From: Saprospiraceae bacterium
GTDB taxonomy: Bacteria; Bacteroidota; Bacteroidia; Chitinophagales; Saprospiraceae
Reading direction: 5' to 3'
DNA: 64,000 nt
NCBI GenBank assembly: GCA_016715965.1
Contig: JADJXG010000001.1
Span: forward strand, 2,547,501 to 2,611,500
The notes under the pieces were generated by a model. The model ran no database searches. It was given only the letters and a program-made list of their open reading frames with translations, and was not told the origin of the DNA. Below, one piece after another: positions 49,570 to 59,576 of the stretch; the first letter of the stretch is position 1; each line of letters starts with the position of its first letter. Both the position numbers and the translations under genes were made by a program.

Positions 49570-49772
49570 TATTTTTTAATATTTTTTTTGTAAAAAGTGA
49601 TGTTTTTTAATAAAATTAGTGTTAATGGAAGAATTTCTGATTTACTTTCGTCGAGGAATGACATTTTTCAAATCACAACAATCAAAAAATTTTTCCCTTC
49701 GTTTCTCTTTACAGCAATTCTGAGCGAGCTTCGATTTGCCGGGTGAATTAAAAAGGATGTGAGCTGTCATTG

Positions 49773-51884
49773 CTAAAAACTATATTGAATTTGCAAATGA
49801 ATGTCATTGTCAAATTCCCTTTGCACATCAGGATTCAGAGTTTTTGATTTATAGATGAATGCGATTCGGGTTTCTAAGTTTAGATTTCTCAAGACCCTCC
49901 AACGCAAATTGAAGTAAGCCATTGAGCCATTTCCAAAGTAGGCGGGTATTCTAAAAATACCGGAAACATCATTCTCATAGGCATATATTCTGCTATTGAA
50001 AGATGGAATGTCAAAGACCGAAACTCTGAAATTGGATGAAAATGGTTTGTCGATGGATTTATAGATTAAGTCAAAATATACCATCCAGCCTGATTCATTG
50101 TTTTGATTGTCAGAATACAAATGATATTCATTTCGCAGTCTAAAGCTCCAGTCATTGCTCAATTTTTGTTCCAAATGAAGTCGGATGTTTTGATTTTCGA
50201 TCGGTATCAAATTCGATTCAATGCCTGAATTGAAGTTGATTTCAGTTTGTCTCACTCTGTATTGAGCATATATAGACCACTTTCTTTTTAAGCTGTATTG
50301 CAATCGCACGGACCAGGATTGACCAAAGGATGGAAGATCCACTCTGTATCTAAACCAAGGATGGGACCAGCTGTCAAAGTAAAATCCGGCCTTCCAATTC
50401 CTGGTCAGCAAGGTATTTATTCCCACCATCAAACCCTTTTCATTGCTGCTGCGATTGCTGACAGAGATGCTTTGACTTCTCAAGGAAATAAATTCTGGAC
50501 TAAAATCCCGATACATGACAACTGCTTCTGTTCCTTTACCAAAGCTTTTTAATAAGCCCTGAAGGACGGCATGGGATAATTTTTGGTCCACTGCAATTTC
50601 ACCAAAACTGTAAAATCCGGCAAATTGGAATTGATGAAAAAGGCTGTAATGTTTTTGATCGTTGAGCTTGCTGTCGTACAATTTGTAGGGATCGGTGGGG
50701 ATGCTGCGGTCTAGATTTAGTTTTGAGAAGGCAGCAGCTGCCCCAATATAACCGCTGGAAAATTGGTGTTTTAATGACATTCCGTATTCTGTCAGGCCCA
50801 ATTGATTTTTATTTGAAATTTCGGTCGCTGTCCTGTGTAATCCGCTCAGTGTAATTGAGGAGAAAGTGCGGATGGCAATTCCTTCATCGGTAGTGTCTGT
50901 CTCCAGTACACTGGCATCTACTCTTTGTGTGGAATAATACAACATAGCAGTTTGCCGGTTGGACAGACGCAATCGGGTGCTGACACCCCGCATCATTTGG
51001 TTTTCCTGCAGAGAGTTGTAGGGTCGGATGATGTCTGGATTTTTGACAAAGGCTCCAAAATCGAAACCCCGTGTGTTTTGAAAGGCATTGTCCACGATCA
51101 ATCCCTGCCCTACACGTATTCTGTAATCCCCGATGGCAAAGATCTCAATGAATGGATTGACTTTTTCCAAATACAGATGCGCACTTAAATAATCCACCTT
51201 GGATTTTTGCGACTTTGTCCACCATTTTTCTCCTTCATCTTTTTCCGCAATAAATCCGGCAGAATAGATCCCGGATCGGGATGAATTGTATCTCAGAAAA
51301 AACTTATCAGCGGATCCCGCATACTTTGGAGCAAGGCCATTTTCAGACCTGTATTCATCTTTCAGATGTAAATCCCTCCTCCATCTGGTGGTGATTCGAT
51401 GAGTACCTTTTGAGAAAATTTGCTGTAGTAGTTGTGGATTGATCTGCTCTCTGGAATCCAGACTTAGGTAGGGCAGGATCGATTTTAGTTTTTCTAGAGA
51501 GAATTCTTCGATCACCTGTAGTTCCAGTAAGGAATGAATTTTATCCTGACTGTTTACATAATTGAGCAAGGCAGTTTTTTCAATTTCTGTGAGATAAGGA
51601 ATTCTATCCAGCTGCTTTTTTTGAAGGCCATTTATTTGAATGGGGTGCATTCTCAGGTCTTTGTCGGTCTGTGAATCAAATAATTCTTCAGCCGATCGCT
51701 CCGCGTCGGATTCTTCCAACACCAGCGATTCCAGTTTTTGAGGATCCCATTCTTCCTGAGCTTGTATTAAAAACAGGGGAGAAAAACTCAAAAAAAGGAT
51801 TGGAAGAATTTTGGTGCCCGTTGTGTAAATTTTTTTCAGCGGTATGAAAGTTTTGTAAGCCGTGTTTTTAAACCATTCCGTCAT
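49773..51884 (-). CDS. Helix-hairpin-helix protein with C-terminal outer-membrane-barrel-like region
   Basis: A 703-residue exported protein. A signal segment (about residues 26-42, ending IQAQ) is followed by helix-hairpin-helix motifs of the ComEA/competence type (about 75-140: INGLQKKQLDRIPYLTEIEKTALLNYV in parts, then LLELQVIEEFSLEKLKSILPYL). From about residue 155 to the end, alternating aromatic strands (for example FFLRYNSSRSGIY and WSIYAQYRVRQTEINF) and a terminal IHLQIQYSF fit an outer membrane barrel. This combination is a recurrent Bacteroidota hypothetical. It starts 19 bases after the giant T9SS protein gene. Function unknown. Confidence 0.75.
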   Translation of the reverse strand: MTEWFKNTAYKTFIPLKKIYTTGTKILPILFLSFSPLFLIQAQEEWDPQKLESLVLEESDAERSAEELFDSQTDKDLRMHPIQINGLQKKQLDRIPYLTEIEKTALLNYVNSQDKIHSLLELQVIEEFSLEKLKSILPYLSLDSREQINPQLLQQIFSKGTHRITTRWRRDLHLKDEYRSENGLAPKYAGSADKFFLRYNSSRSGIYSAGFIAEKDEGEKWWTKSQKSKVDYLSAHLYLEKVNPFIEIFAIGDYRIRVGQGLIVDNAFQNTRGFDFGAFVKNPDIIRPYNSLQENQMMRGVSTRLRLSNRQTAMLYYSTQRVDASVLETDTTDEGIAIRTFSSITLSGLHRTATEISNKNQLGLTEYGMSLKHQFSSGYIGAAAAFSKLNLDRSIPTDPYKLYDSKLNDQKHYSLFHQFQFAGFYSFGEIAVDQKLSHAVLQGLLKSFGKGTEAVVMYRDFSPEFISLRSQSISVSNRSSNEKGLMVGINTLLTRNWKAGFYFDSWSHPWFRYRVDLPSFGQSWSVRLQYSLKRKWSIYAQYRVRQTEINFNSGIESNLIPIENQNIRLHLEQKLSNDWSFRLRNEYHLYSDNQNNESGWMVYFDLIYKSIDKPFSSNFRVSVFDIPSFNSRIYAYENDVSGIFRIPAYFGNGSMAYFNLRWRVLRNLNLETRIAFIYKSKTLNPDVQREFDNDIHLQIQYSF

Positions 51885-51903
51885 GGAGTAAATAAATTGG
51901 AAT

Positions 51904-54900
51904 CTAACGGATGAGGGTGATTTCGCCTGTCAAACGCTGCTCTTCTTGACCCGGTACTTGATACAATATTTGGAAAACATAGACACCCGGATTAACAGGA
52001 TTCCCCTTAAATCGGCCATCCCAACCCACCATGCTTTCGACGCTGACATTGCCCTCATGAAAAATTCTTGCTCCCCAGCGATCATAAATTTGCATGGATT
52101 TCAACAAGCTGCCGGGAGGCGCATGGTAGATTTTAAAGTGGTCATTGACCAAATCCTGGTTGGGAGAAAAAGCATTTGGAATATAAATTTCATACTTGGT
52201 CCGTACCACAATTGCCAAGCTGCTGATATGTTCGCAGCCATTTTCATCCACTAGTTTGAGTGTATAATTGGTATTTTCAATTGGGTTTGCATCCGGGTTG
52301 GGACAATCGGTACAGCTCAAACCATTGGCTGGCGTCCATTCAATGCGGACGGGAACAAAATTTGATGTATAGCTTAATGGTATTTTTTCTCTGGCAAGAA
52401 TGGTGTATTCAATGGGATGAGTCACTTGAAGATCTATAAATTCTAAGTTCACATCAATGATGGAGTCGCAGCCAAATTGATTCGAGCCAGGGAGGACAGC
52501 TTGCCCCGTGGGATGGTCGATATCAAATTTCATTCCGTTGATCCAGATAAATTGATCCTTGCAAAATAAATCCTGATAAACAGAGTGCCCTGGCTCATTG
52601 ACAATAATTTCAATTTGCAGGACGCTGTCGCAGCCGGTGTGGGAAGCATTCTTTAAAGTATCCGAACCCATGGGGTTTTTGGCTGAGTAGTATTTTCTTC
52701 CAATCAATACACTGTCACCCCGGCAGATTTCTTTTTGGTACAAATGGCTCACAGTTTGGTCAAAACTCAAATCAATCTCAAGTATGGAATCACAGCCCAT
52801 GATAGCACTGCCTTTGAAATATTCAGTTCCTGCAGGATGGGAGGAATTGTAGATCGTATTGTTGATGCGAATCTCATCGTTTTCACAATAGCTGGCCACA
52901 AGTTTTCCTCTGGCTTCTGGCAAAAAATAGATTTGAATATCTACGATGCTGTCGCAAAATGAATGAGATGCCCCCTTCAGAATCTCAAATGCCGTGGGAT
53001 TGTTTTGATCAAATGTTCGGCCGTTGATTTGCAAAGTTTCTCCAAAACACAGGCTATCCCGATAGGTGAAAATGGCATGGTCTATTAAGCGCACCGTAAT
53101 TTGCACCACAGAATCACATCCTAAATAACTCATCCCCTTTAAGGTGTCAAATCCGGTCAAATTATTTTTGTGATAAATTTGTCCATGGATCAGGAGACTA
53201 TCATCACTGCATAAAATGGGATTGTATTGGTAAAATGACAAGGGATGAAAATTCAAATTAAGCTCGACCATGCTGTCACACATTTGATAAGAGGCAGAAG
53301 GAAGAATTTCGATACCCTTTGGATTGAATTTGTCATAGCGCTTACCTTGCACTATAATAAAATCATTGTCGCAAAGTTGGGCCATATAATTTCCTTTTGC
53401 TTCCTGCAAAAATTCCAGTTGCACATTGACCAGGGTATCGCATTCATTTGGATTCAACGCATGTATGGTATCCTGGCCGGATGGACGCGAGCGGTCATAG
53501 CGGTTTTGCCCGATTATAAAAAATTCATCCGGACAGAGGTCTTTTTTTATCAAGTCCATTTGGGCATTGCTGCTTACCCTTACCTGGATCATTTGAAAAT
53601 CTGAACAGCTTCCTGAACTGTCTGCTGCATATATATATAAAGGTGTAGATTGCCGGATGGTGTCGCCTGGATTATAAAATGAACCTGAACCATTGGGATT
53701 GTTGTAATACCCAACCGAATGCTGGATGTATTTACCTGTAATTGGAGGAAGGATTACCTGATTACAACCGACCAGATCTGCTAAGCGATCAATGGCTGGA
53801 GTTGGTCTGATAAGTAAAGTAAAGATTGCTGTATCACTGATGCAATGGTTGGCCGGATCAATCCAATACATGATCGGAAAACGACCATGGCCGGAAACCT
53901 GAGTATCCCAGAGATAACCATTTAAGGCACCCGTTTGACTTAAGTCAAAAAATTTTCCCGCGGGATCAATGGCTCCAAATGTTTGTCTTAGATCAATCGA
54001 TAGATTATTATTGCAGATTGCCGAAAGACTATCGGGACCTACCGTCAGTTTGGTTTTGACTTCAATTTCCAAAATCGCTGTGTCTGGTCCACATACCTTT
54101 CCGAAGTTTGTGATAAATAATACCTCAATAATCTGTCCAGAAAGACCCATGGCAGAGAAAAGACTATCGGGCAACCACTCCATGCTGGATAAATTATAAT
54201 AGCGACCTGTTGACCGGGCTGGGACATATTGGCTTAGATCAATTTGGGATCCTTCACAAATGTTGATTTTTGTATCGGATCCTGCGGAATTTCTTAATTC
54301 AATCTCTACATAGAAACTGTCCAATGTAATGCATTTTTTTGTCGAGTCAATCAGATAGATCCAACTTGATGTGAATAAGCTGTCTCCGCTTTGAAGCTTT
54401 GTACCTGATCCCACTGCGTCCAGGTACATCGAGGCATTTGAAGAAAGATTGCGGCCTTTCAATGGAGGTATCAAATAATATTGACAGACGCTCGTGTCTG
54501 ATTTGTTTTCAAATTCCGGAGCAGGAATCACTTCCACAGAAATTAATGCGGGCAAGGACTTGCAGGTTCCATCATCGACCAGCGCATAAAAAATATGAGA
54601 TTTTGTAAGAATTTCTCCCGTAATTCTATTGTTTAGCAAACTGTCAGAATAAAATTCAATCTGGTGAGGCATTCCCATGGTGATTTGGTCCATCAGCGAT
54701 TGCGGGTCAAAAAAGGATTCGCCATTGACATCTCCGCAAATTGAAATGGAAACAGAATTAGCCTTGGGAAGCGGAAGAGACTTTAATCTAATTTCTACTG
54801 ATTCTGAAAAACAATCTTTGGCGATTGTTTGAGCATAGATGGTATCACTGCCACTGATTTGAATGGGTGGTTGAAGGGGATTGGTCAATAGTTTGTCCGA

Positions 54901-56766
54901 ATAAAATTTCACTTCTAATCCAGGGTCATTTTTCTTCAATGAATCGATTACATTTTTCAAATCAAAAGTGGATTGACCCATTCCATCATCGCATTGTGAA
55001 AAATCCATGGGAGGGATGTTTTGACTCTTTCGCACAAATAGACTGATTGGAATGGCATTGGACTTGCATGGATTTTGATAAATGACGACCCATATCATTT
55101 GTCCCGAAGTTCTCAAACTGTCTTTAATCGGCTGAGTGGTCAAACTGTCGTAATAATAAAGGATGCTATCCACCTGAACACCACCGGTGATGACGGTATC
55201 CAATTTTTTCAAACGGAAAATTCCGGTGCCATCGCCCAGATCGCAGAGCGTATCACCCACTGATTTTGCAGGAGGTAATGGATAAACGATCAGTTGTATT
55301 TCAACCGGCTTGGATGCGCATTTGTCATTGAGGGTAATGGCATAAATGCTCGTGGCAGAACTGAAATACGGCGATTGAATTTCTGTATTCAAATCCGGGT
55401 CCGAAAAAAATTTGACCTTGAGCAATGGGTTATTGCCAGTTATGGTACTGATGATATCCGACAATCTAAAGCTGGCGCCAGCTAATTTTTCTTCGCACAA
55501 CTGCATGCTGGTGGGACGCGCAAATGGCAGAGGATTTACAGTGAGCCTAACGGGTATGGGATCTGATTTGCAACTTCCTTCTACGACTCTTGCAAAAATA
55601 GTGGTGGAGCTACTTGTAAAAGGTGATTGGATAGGACCAGTGCCATTGGCATTCCGGTACCATTCAATGGTGCCCTGACCGCCTGGATTCAATACATCTT
55701 GTTCATAATCTTCTAAAATGAAAGTACCTCTTCCATTTTCCTCTTCACAAATTTCCTTACTGATGGGTCTTCCAGAAGGACACTTCACGCTGATTTCAAA
55801 TCTCTCCGTGAAAATTTCCGGACAACACATCGGATCGGGTTTTGGATTCACAATGCCAACGATTTCATAGGTCTTGCCACACCATGATTTTGGGATGGTA
55901 AATGTAAAAGGATCAATGGTACTTATTGCCGGATCGTAACTTCCGGGACCAGAGATGGTCGCAGCACATCCTCCGTTTGTAATACCTCCAGCCCAGGCAT
56001 CTCCTTCACCAATGAGAGCGGGGTCATCGGTATCATAACTGACGGTGGCTCCACACGCACAACCATTAATTGTCATGGATTGCGTTCTGATGCCATTGGA
56101 TGTAAAATTGGAAAATGCGCCGATGGATCTGTTGCAGGAATTCTTGCTTACAAAAACTTTAAGTCCCAATCCACAAACTGCGGAAAAATCATAAGGGTAA
56201 GTGGGACTGCTACTGGTAAATATAATCCATATCGCATTGCCTGGTAAATTGTAACCCCCACCCACTGAAGTGGCCATACAACTTACCATGCCGGCAGGAC
56301 CTGGGGCAATGGCACAGGTAGATCCAATGTCTCCATTGCCAGCTCCAAAATTGTTGTTGGCATCAAAATCAAATGCAAACGAACTGGTATTAAAACCACT
56401 TCCCGTCCATAGGATGATAAACTCATTTTGTGCTTCGGATCCGCAAGCGTCTATCATAAATCCAAGCAGCTCCGGACAAATTCTACAGTTTCCTCCCGGC
56501 GTGGAAATATTGGCAGTTCCAAAAAGACTGCCCTGGTTAATATAAGGATTAAATCCTGTCTGTTCGCTAAAATAATATTCTATTTTTCCTCCGTTGGGTA
56601 AATCCAAACCGGTAAGTCTGATGGTAAGTAAATCAGCTTCACACAATTCACAGGATGGCAAACAATCTGGTGTAATGATAGTAGAGGTGATTTCCGGGCA
56701 TTGCGCATTCAAATAAAAAGAGATAAGAATGAATAATGAAGGAAGTCCGAAAATTCGATGGATCAC
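51904..56766 (-). CDS. Giant modular surface protein with T9SS type B sorting domain
   Basis: A 1620-residue secreted protein with signal peptide (1-21, ending LNA). Residues about 25-330 are a Cys-rich lamin-tail-like or unique domain (EFIILWTGSGF). Residues about 335-760 hold five repeats of about 80 residues, each with a Cys, GxGxF, vkFYsD and IYA...gtCkS pattern. After a middle region, about 1095-1490 hold seven repeats of about 55 residues ending GCDSIxxIxLxF. The C-terminus has YIPNAFSPNQDLVNDHF and IYDRWGARIF, the T9SS type B signal. It is likely an adhesin or matrix protein. The helix-hairpin-helix barrel gene follows by 19 bases. Confidence 0.85.
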   Translation of the reverse strand: MIHRIFGLPSLFILISFYLNAQCPEITSTIITPDCLPSCELCEADLLTIRLTGLDLPNGGKIEYYFSEQTGFNPYINQGSLFGTANISTPGGNCRICPELLGFMIDACGSEAQNEFIILWTGSGFNTSSFAFDFDANNNFGAGNGDIGSTCAIAPGPAGMVSCMATSVGGGYNLPGNAIWIIFTSSSPTYPYDFSAVCGLGLKVFVSKNSCNRSIGAFSNFTSNGIRTQSMTINGCACGATVSYDTDDPALIGEGDAWAGGITNGGCAATISGPGSYDPAISTIDPFTFTIPKSWCGKTYEIVGIVNPKPDPMCCPEIFTERFEISVKCPSGRPISKEICEEENGRGTFILEDYEQDVLNPGGQGTIEWYRNANGTGPIQSPFTSSSTTIFARVVEGSCKSDPIPVRLTVNPLPFARPTSMQLCEEKLAGASFRLSDIISTITGNNPLLKVKFFSDPDLNTEIQSPYFSSATSIYAITLNDKCASKPVEIQLIVYPLPPAKSVGDTLCDLGDGTGIFRLKKLDTVITGGVQVDSILYYYDSLTTQPIKDSLRTSGQMIWVVIYQNPCKSNAIPISLFVRKSQNIPPMDFSQCDDGMGQSTFDLKNVIDSLKKNDPGLEVKFYSDKLLTNPLQPPIQISGSDTIYAQTIAKDCFSESVEIRLKSLPLPKANSVSISICGDVNGESFFDPQSLMDQITMGMPHQIEFYSDSLLNNRITGEILTKSHIFYALVDDGTCKSLPALISVEVIPAPEFENKSDTSVCQYYLIPPLKGRNLSSNASMYLDAVGSGTKLQSGDSLFTSSWIYLIDSTKKCITLDSFYVEIELRNSAGSDTKINICEGSQIDLSQYVPARSTGRYYNLSSMEWLPDSLFSAMGLSGQIIEVLFITNFGKVCGPDTAILEIEVKTKLTVGPDSLSAICNNNLSIDLRQTFGAIDPAGKFFDLSQTGALNGYLWDTQVSGHGRFPIMYWIDPANHCISDTAIFTLLIRPTPAIDRLADLVGCNQVILPPITGKYIQHSVGYYNNPNGSGSFYNPGDTIRQSTPLYIYAADSSGSCSDFQMIQVRVSSNAQMDLIKKDLCPDEFFIIGQNRYDRSRPSGQDTIHALNPNECDTLVNVQLEFLQEAKGNYMAQLCDNDFIIVQGKRYDKFNPKGIEILPSASYQMCDSMVELNLNFHPLSFYQYNPILCSDDSLLIHGQIYHKNNLTGFDTLKGMSYLGCDSVVQITVRLIDHAIFTYRDSLCFGETLQINGRTFDQNNPTAFEILKGASHSFCDSIVDIQIYFLPEARGKLVASYCENDEIRINNTIYNSSHPAGTEYFKGSAIMGCDSILEIDLSFDQTVSHLYQKEICRGDSVLIGRKYYSAKNPMGSDTLKNASHTGCDSVLQIEIIVNEPGHSVYQDLFCKDQFIWINGMKFDIDHPTGQAVLPGSNQFGCDSIIDVNLEFIDLQVTHPIEYTILAREKIPLSYTSNFVPVRIEWTPANGLSCTDCPNPDANPIENTNYTLKLVDENGCEHISSLAIVVRTKYEIYIPNAFSPNQDLVNDHFKIYHAPPGSLLKSMQIYDRWGARIFHEGNVSVESMVGWDGRFKGNPVNPGVYVFQILYQVPGQEEQRLTGEITLIR

Positions 56767-56862
56767 TGTTATGGAATTTCACAACAAATATCATATAAAA
56801 TTTCTACAAATGATCCGCCTTTTTATTCTTGGAGAAGGATGCTGCGAAATGTTGGTTTGATT

Positions 56863-58317
56863 TTATTCGTTGAAAAAGTCTCTGGCTCTGCGGGAGAATG
56901 CCCTTTGCACACCTTTTGCATCCAAAGGATTTTCTCCTTCGTATTCGTCTTTTACTTTGCGGTACAGCTCCAACTCCCATTTGGGATTGGACAACTCACC
57001 ATAGGCAGTACTGTGAAGCAATCTGTAATTCTGTCCTCCCATGTCCAGATTGTAAAATAAAAATTTCACATTGTTCTGTCCGGTTTTTTGAATTTTGTCG
57101 TACTTCCATATCTCATATGGATAGGCTCCGGCATCAATCTCTTCTCTGAAAATTTCTATTGGCTTTCCATATTTTAAATAGATTCTGCCGCGATCTGATT
57201 CAAATCCATATCCAAAGCCGGAATAAAACATCCTGTTGGCTTCATTTACCAATTCCATGTGTTGCTGAAATTTTTCAATCGCATTCGCACCATGGCTGTC
57301 TTTCCAATATCTATAAACAAACATACGCTTGCCATCCAATTTTTTCTGATTGATCAAATCATCTGCAACAGCCTGATGTGGGGTAGAAATCAGTGTATAA
57401 AGTGCTTTGATGGCAATGTGAATGCTGTCATCGCTCAGCTGTTGGAAAAATCGTTCATCCAAAGAGTTTTCGTATTGTACTTTGTGAATCCTATCCCAAA
57501 ATGGATTCATCCGATAAAACTCTACTCCTGTACTGAAGTATGTATTTTGAGCTTTATCTTTGATGCTCGCTTTTAAAATATATTTCCCGGAAGGAAGGTG
57601 GCTGATGTCTTTATTTTGAACAATATAGTCAATGGACTTGGTTTCTCTTCGTTTGATCCATTTGTCTATTAACTGACTTTTTCCAAAAGTGTCGAGCAGG
57701 AACAATTCGTTTTCCAGATAATAGTGTTTTTCTGGAAGCAGATTCGTTTGATATGTTTCGATGAAATAAGGTAAAATGTATTGCGTAGGGACCGATATTG
57801 AATAGGGAAGCGGTTCATAATAAAATCCATATTTGACCATAGAATGAAGGCTATCTTCACTGGACTTTATGGTGGACAGCAGTTGGATGTCAGATATAAA
57901 TGGATTCGAAGGAGGAGCTTCCACATGCACGAATTTGATCAAGGATATTTCCTGATGGATATCCAGCAGGTCAGTCAGGATAACTTCCAATTCGTAATCT
58001 CCGGGATTTATTTCCCATCTTAGATTAAACAACATTGGAGCAGAATGATTTGAAAATTTATTTTGCAGGTTTACTTTATCAGCCATTTGAATGGCTTCCT
58101 TTGATTTCAATACAAGGGTGGCCTGCACCTGGTGGTTAAAGCTGCTGTCTGCTGCGTAATGGCGTTTTAAATCCTCTGTTGGAATGTAAAGGCAGATTTC
58201 CAAATAGTTTTTACCTTCGGAGTAGTAGCCAAAAGTTTGTACATCAGCATGAATGGCAAGGGTATATTTTAAGAATATCAGTAGAAGAAGTCCGGTCAAA
58301 AAAAGTCGGTTTTTCAT
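56863..58317 (-). CDS. GWxTD-domain protein
   Basis: A 484-residue exported protein (signal peptide 1-21). The N-terminal about 250 residues are beta-rich. The C-terminal domain matches the GWxTD family (EANRMFYSGFGYGFESDRGRIYLKYGKP in parts; near residue 375), but the eponymous motif is altered here to GFESD. DRGRIYLKYGKPIEI and YPYEIWKY, usual after it, are kept. Function in Bacteroidota is not established. It overlaps the lipoprotein gene upstream by 4 bases, so the two are one transcript from the promoter at 58686-58693. Confidence 0.82.
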   Translation of the reverse strand: MKNRLFLTGLLLLIFLKYTLAIHADVQTFGYYSEGKNYLEICLYIPTEDLKRHYAADSSFNHQVQATLVLKSKEAIQMADKVNLQNKFSNHSAPMLFNLRWEINPGDYELEVILTDLLDIHQEISLIKFVHVEAPPSNPFISDIQLLSTIKSSEDSLHSMVKYGFYYEPLPYSISVPTQYILPYFIETYQTNLLPEKHYYLENELFLLDTFGKSQLIDKWIKRRETKSIDYIVQNKDISHLPSGKYILKASIKDKAQNTYFSTGVEFYRMNPFWDRIHKVQYENSLDERFFQQLSDDSIHIAIKALYTLISTPHQAVADDLINQKKLDGKRMFVYRYWKDSHGANAIEKFQQHMELVNEANRMFYSGFGYGFESDRGRIYLKYGKPIEIFREEIDAGAYPYEIWKYDKIQKTGQNNVKFLFYNLDMGGQNYRLLHSTAYGELSNPKWELELYRKVKDEYEGENPLDAKGVQRAFSRRARDFFNE

Positions 58318-58667
58318 CCCTTGATCAATAGAAATTTAAAAAGAGTGCCGTGCAGTTGAGTGCTAAGGTAAAGTGTATCTTTATGTGGCTTTTCAATGAT
58401 GTATTGGATGGTTTCAGGTTCCATTTGAACCAGGGTATCGGATTGCTGGATGTACTTTGATTCCATCACATCACCCTGATAATTGGTAATCATTATGTCG
58501 GATTGAAAATCAAAAAACGCGCCATCGAAAGTATTCGTTTTTGTATCATTTCTCCAGGCTTCATATACTGCCCATTTTCCGCTCAGTTGCTCAAGCTGAC
58601 TTGGCTTGGAATCATTGCAGGAACTACCGTACAGCGCAAGGCCCAGAAGAATTAAACGTGGATTCAT
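58314..58667 (-). CDS. Lipoprotein, lipocalin-like, unknown
   Basis: A 117-residue lipoprotein. ATG at 58667 is chosen over the frame start at 58688, since it gives a lipoprotein signal MNPRLILLGLALYGSSC with Cys17 and lies just downstream of a -7 box. The mature part has LSGKWAVYEAWRN and a beta-rich pattern as in lipocalin-like proteins of Bacteroidota. It overlaps the GWxTD gene by 4 bases. Function unknown. Confidence 0.7.
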   Translation of the reverse strand: MNPRLILLGLALYGSSCNDSKPSQLEQLSGKWAVYEAWRNDTKTNTFDGAFFDFQSDIMITNYQGDVMESKYIQQSDTLVQMEPETIQYIIEKPHKDTLYLSTQLHGTLFKFLLIKG

Positions 58668-58685
58668 ATTTTGGCTTTCTTGTTC

Positions 58686-58693
58686 CAAAGGTA
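58686..58693 (-). promoter_or_regulatory. Putative -7 element for the lipoprotein/GWxTD operon
   Basis: The minus strand reads TACCTTTG, an exact TAnnTTTG match 18 bases upstream of the lipoprotein start codon and identical to the boxes at 14894, 49540 and 61631. Confidence 0.5.
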
Positions 58694-58718
58694 GTATGTT
58701 TTCCTGTATCTTTAACGT

Positions 58719-59576
58719 ATGAAAAATGAAAATGCTTTTATTTTTATAACAGGAGCTAGTTCAGGAATTGGTCGCGAGCTGATTCATTGGTTCTCAGCAG
58801 AGTTCAAGCTAATCGTTACAGTCAGAAAAGAGCAACAGAAATCAGAAATAATTAACAATTATCCTGATGTTATAGTGGTCATCATGGATTTTGAGCAGGA
58901 ACAATCTTTGGTGAATGGCTTTGATGAAGTAAGGAAGATTCTGAATGGAAAGTCGCTGTTTGCCTTGATCAACAATGCGGGAATTGCTGTCCCCGGGCCC
59001 ATTGCATTTTTGACTCCGGAAGCTTGGATGCGACAGTTTAAGGTCAATTTTTTTGCTGCAGTTTCATGCATTCGCGAATTGTTTCCTTATCTGATAAAAA
59101 ATACGATGGGTCCCAGGATTATAAATGTTGGTTCCGTGTCGGGTCATTTTGCATCCCCATTTTTAGGGGCCTATTCCTCTTCAAAATTTGCTTTAAGAGG
59201 TTTGACAGATAGTTTGAGGAGAGAGTGTGACTTGTTGGGTATCAAAGTTGTTTTGATCGAACCGGGACCTACCCAAACACCCATCTGGCAAAAGAACCTC
59301 GGTGTAGGCAAGCAGTTTGCCGATACAGTTTTTGGGGCATGGATGGAGAAAGCTGACCAGGTGATTCACAACACCGAGGCCAATGCAATGCCGCTTGAAA
59401 AATTAAAGACAGTTTTTCAAAAAGCCCTGCAATCAGCGCAACCAAAATCCCGTTATCTTGTGCACAAACATCCTGTTTTGTTCAGGATATTCGTTTACTT
59501 TGTGCCTGCAAAATGGGCAGATTTTCTTGTCAAGCGACAATTTTTAAAGAAACAGAATAAATTCCGGCCGATATGA
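58719..59576 (+). CDS. Short-chain dehydrogenase/reductase
   Basis: A 285-residue SDR. The cofactor motif is ITGASSGIGRELI (TGxxxGxG, residues 9-21), LINNAGIAVPG lies near 86, catalytic Ser in NVGSVSGHFA (near 137), and Tyr and Lys in GAYSSSKFALRGLTDSL (near 150 and 154). The C-terminal extension with a basic end (KRQFLKKQNKF) and hydrophobic stretch (FRIFVYFVPAKW) suggests the retinol-dehydrogenase-like group acting on lipophilic alcohols. The stop overlaps the start of the M1 peptidase gene. Substrate unknown. Confidence 0.85.
   Translation: MKNENAFIFITGASSGIGRELIHWFSAEFKLIVTVRKEQQKSEIINNYPDVIVVIMDFEQEQSLVNGFDEVRKILNGKSLFALINNAGIAVPGPIAFLTPEAWMRQFKVNFFAAVSCIRELFPYLIKNTMGPRIINVGSVSGHFASPFLGAYSSSKFALRGLTDSLRRECDLLGIKVVLIEPGPTQTPIWQKNLGVGKQFADTVFGAWMEKADQVIHNTEANAMPLEKLKTVFQKALQSAQPKSRYLVHKHPVLFRIFVYFVPAKWADFLVKRQFLKKQNKFRPI

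Noticed and set aside
49621..49772. Second copy of the fold-back element near the H1-like promoter
   Set aside because: Only a 7-bp inverted AATGACA/TGTCATT pair is shared by the region's ends; the 20-bp terminal repeat of the 578-754 element is absent.
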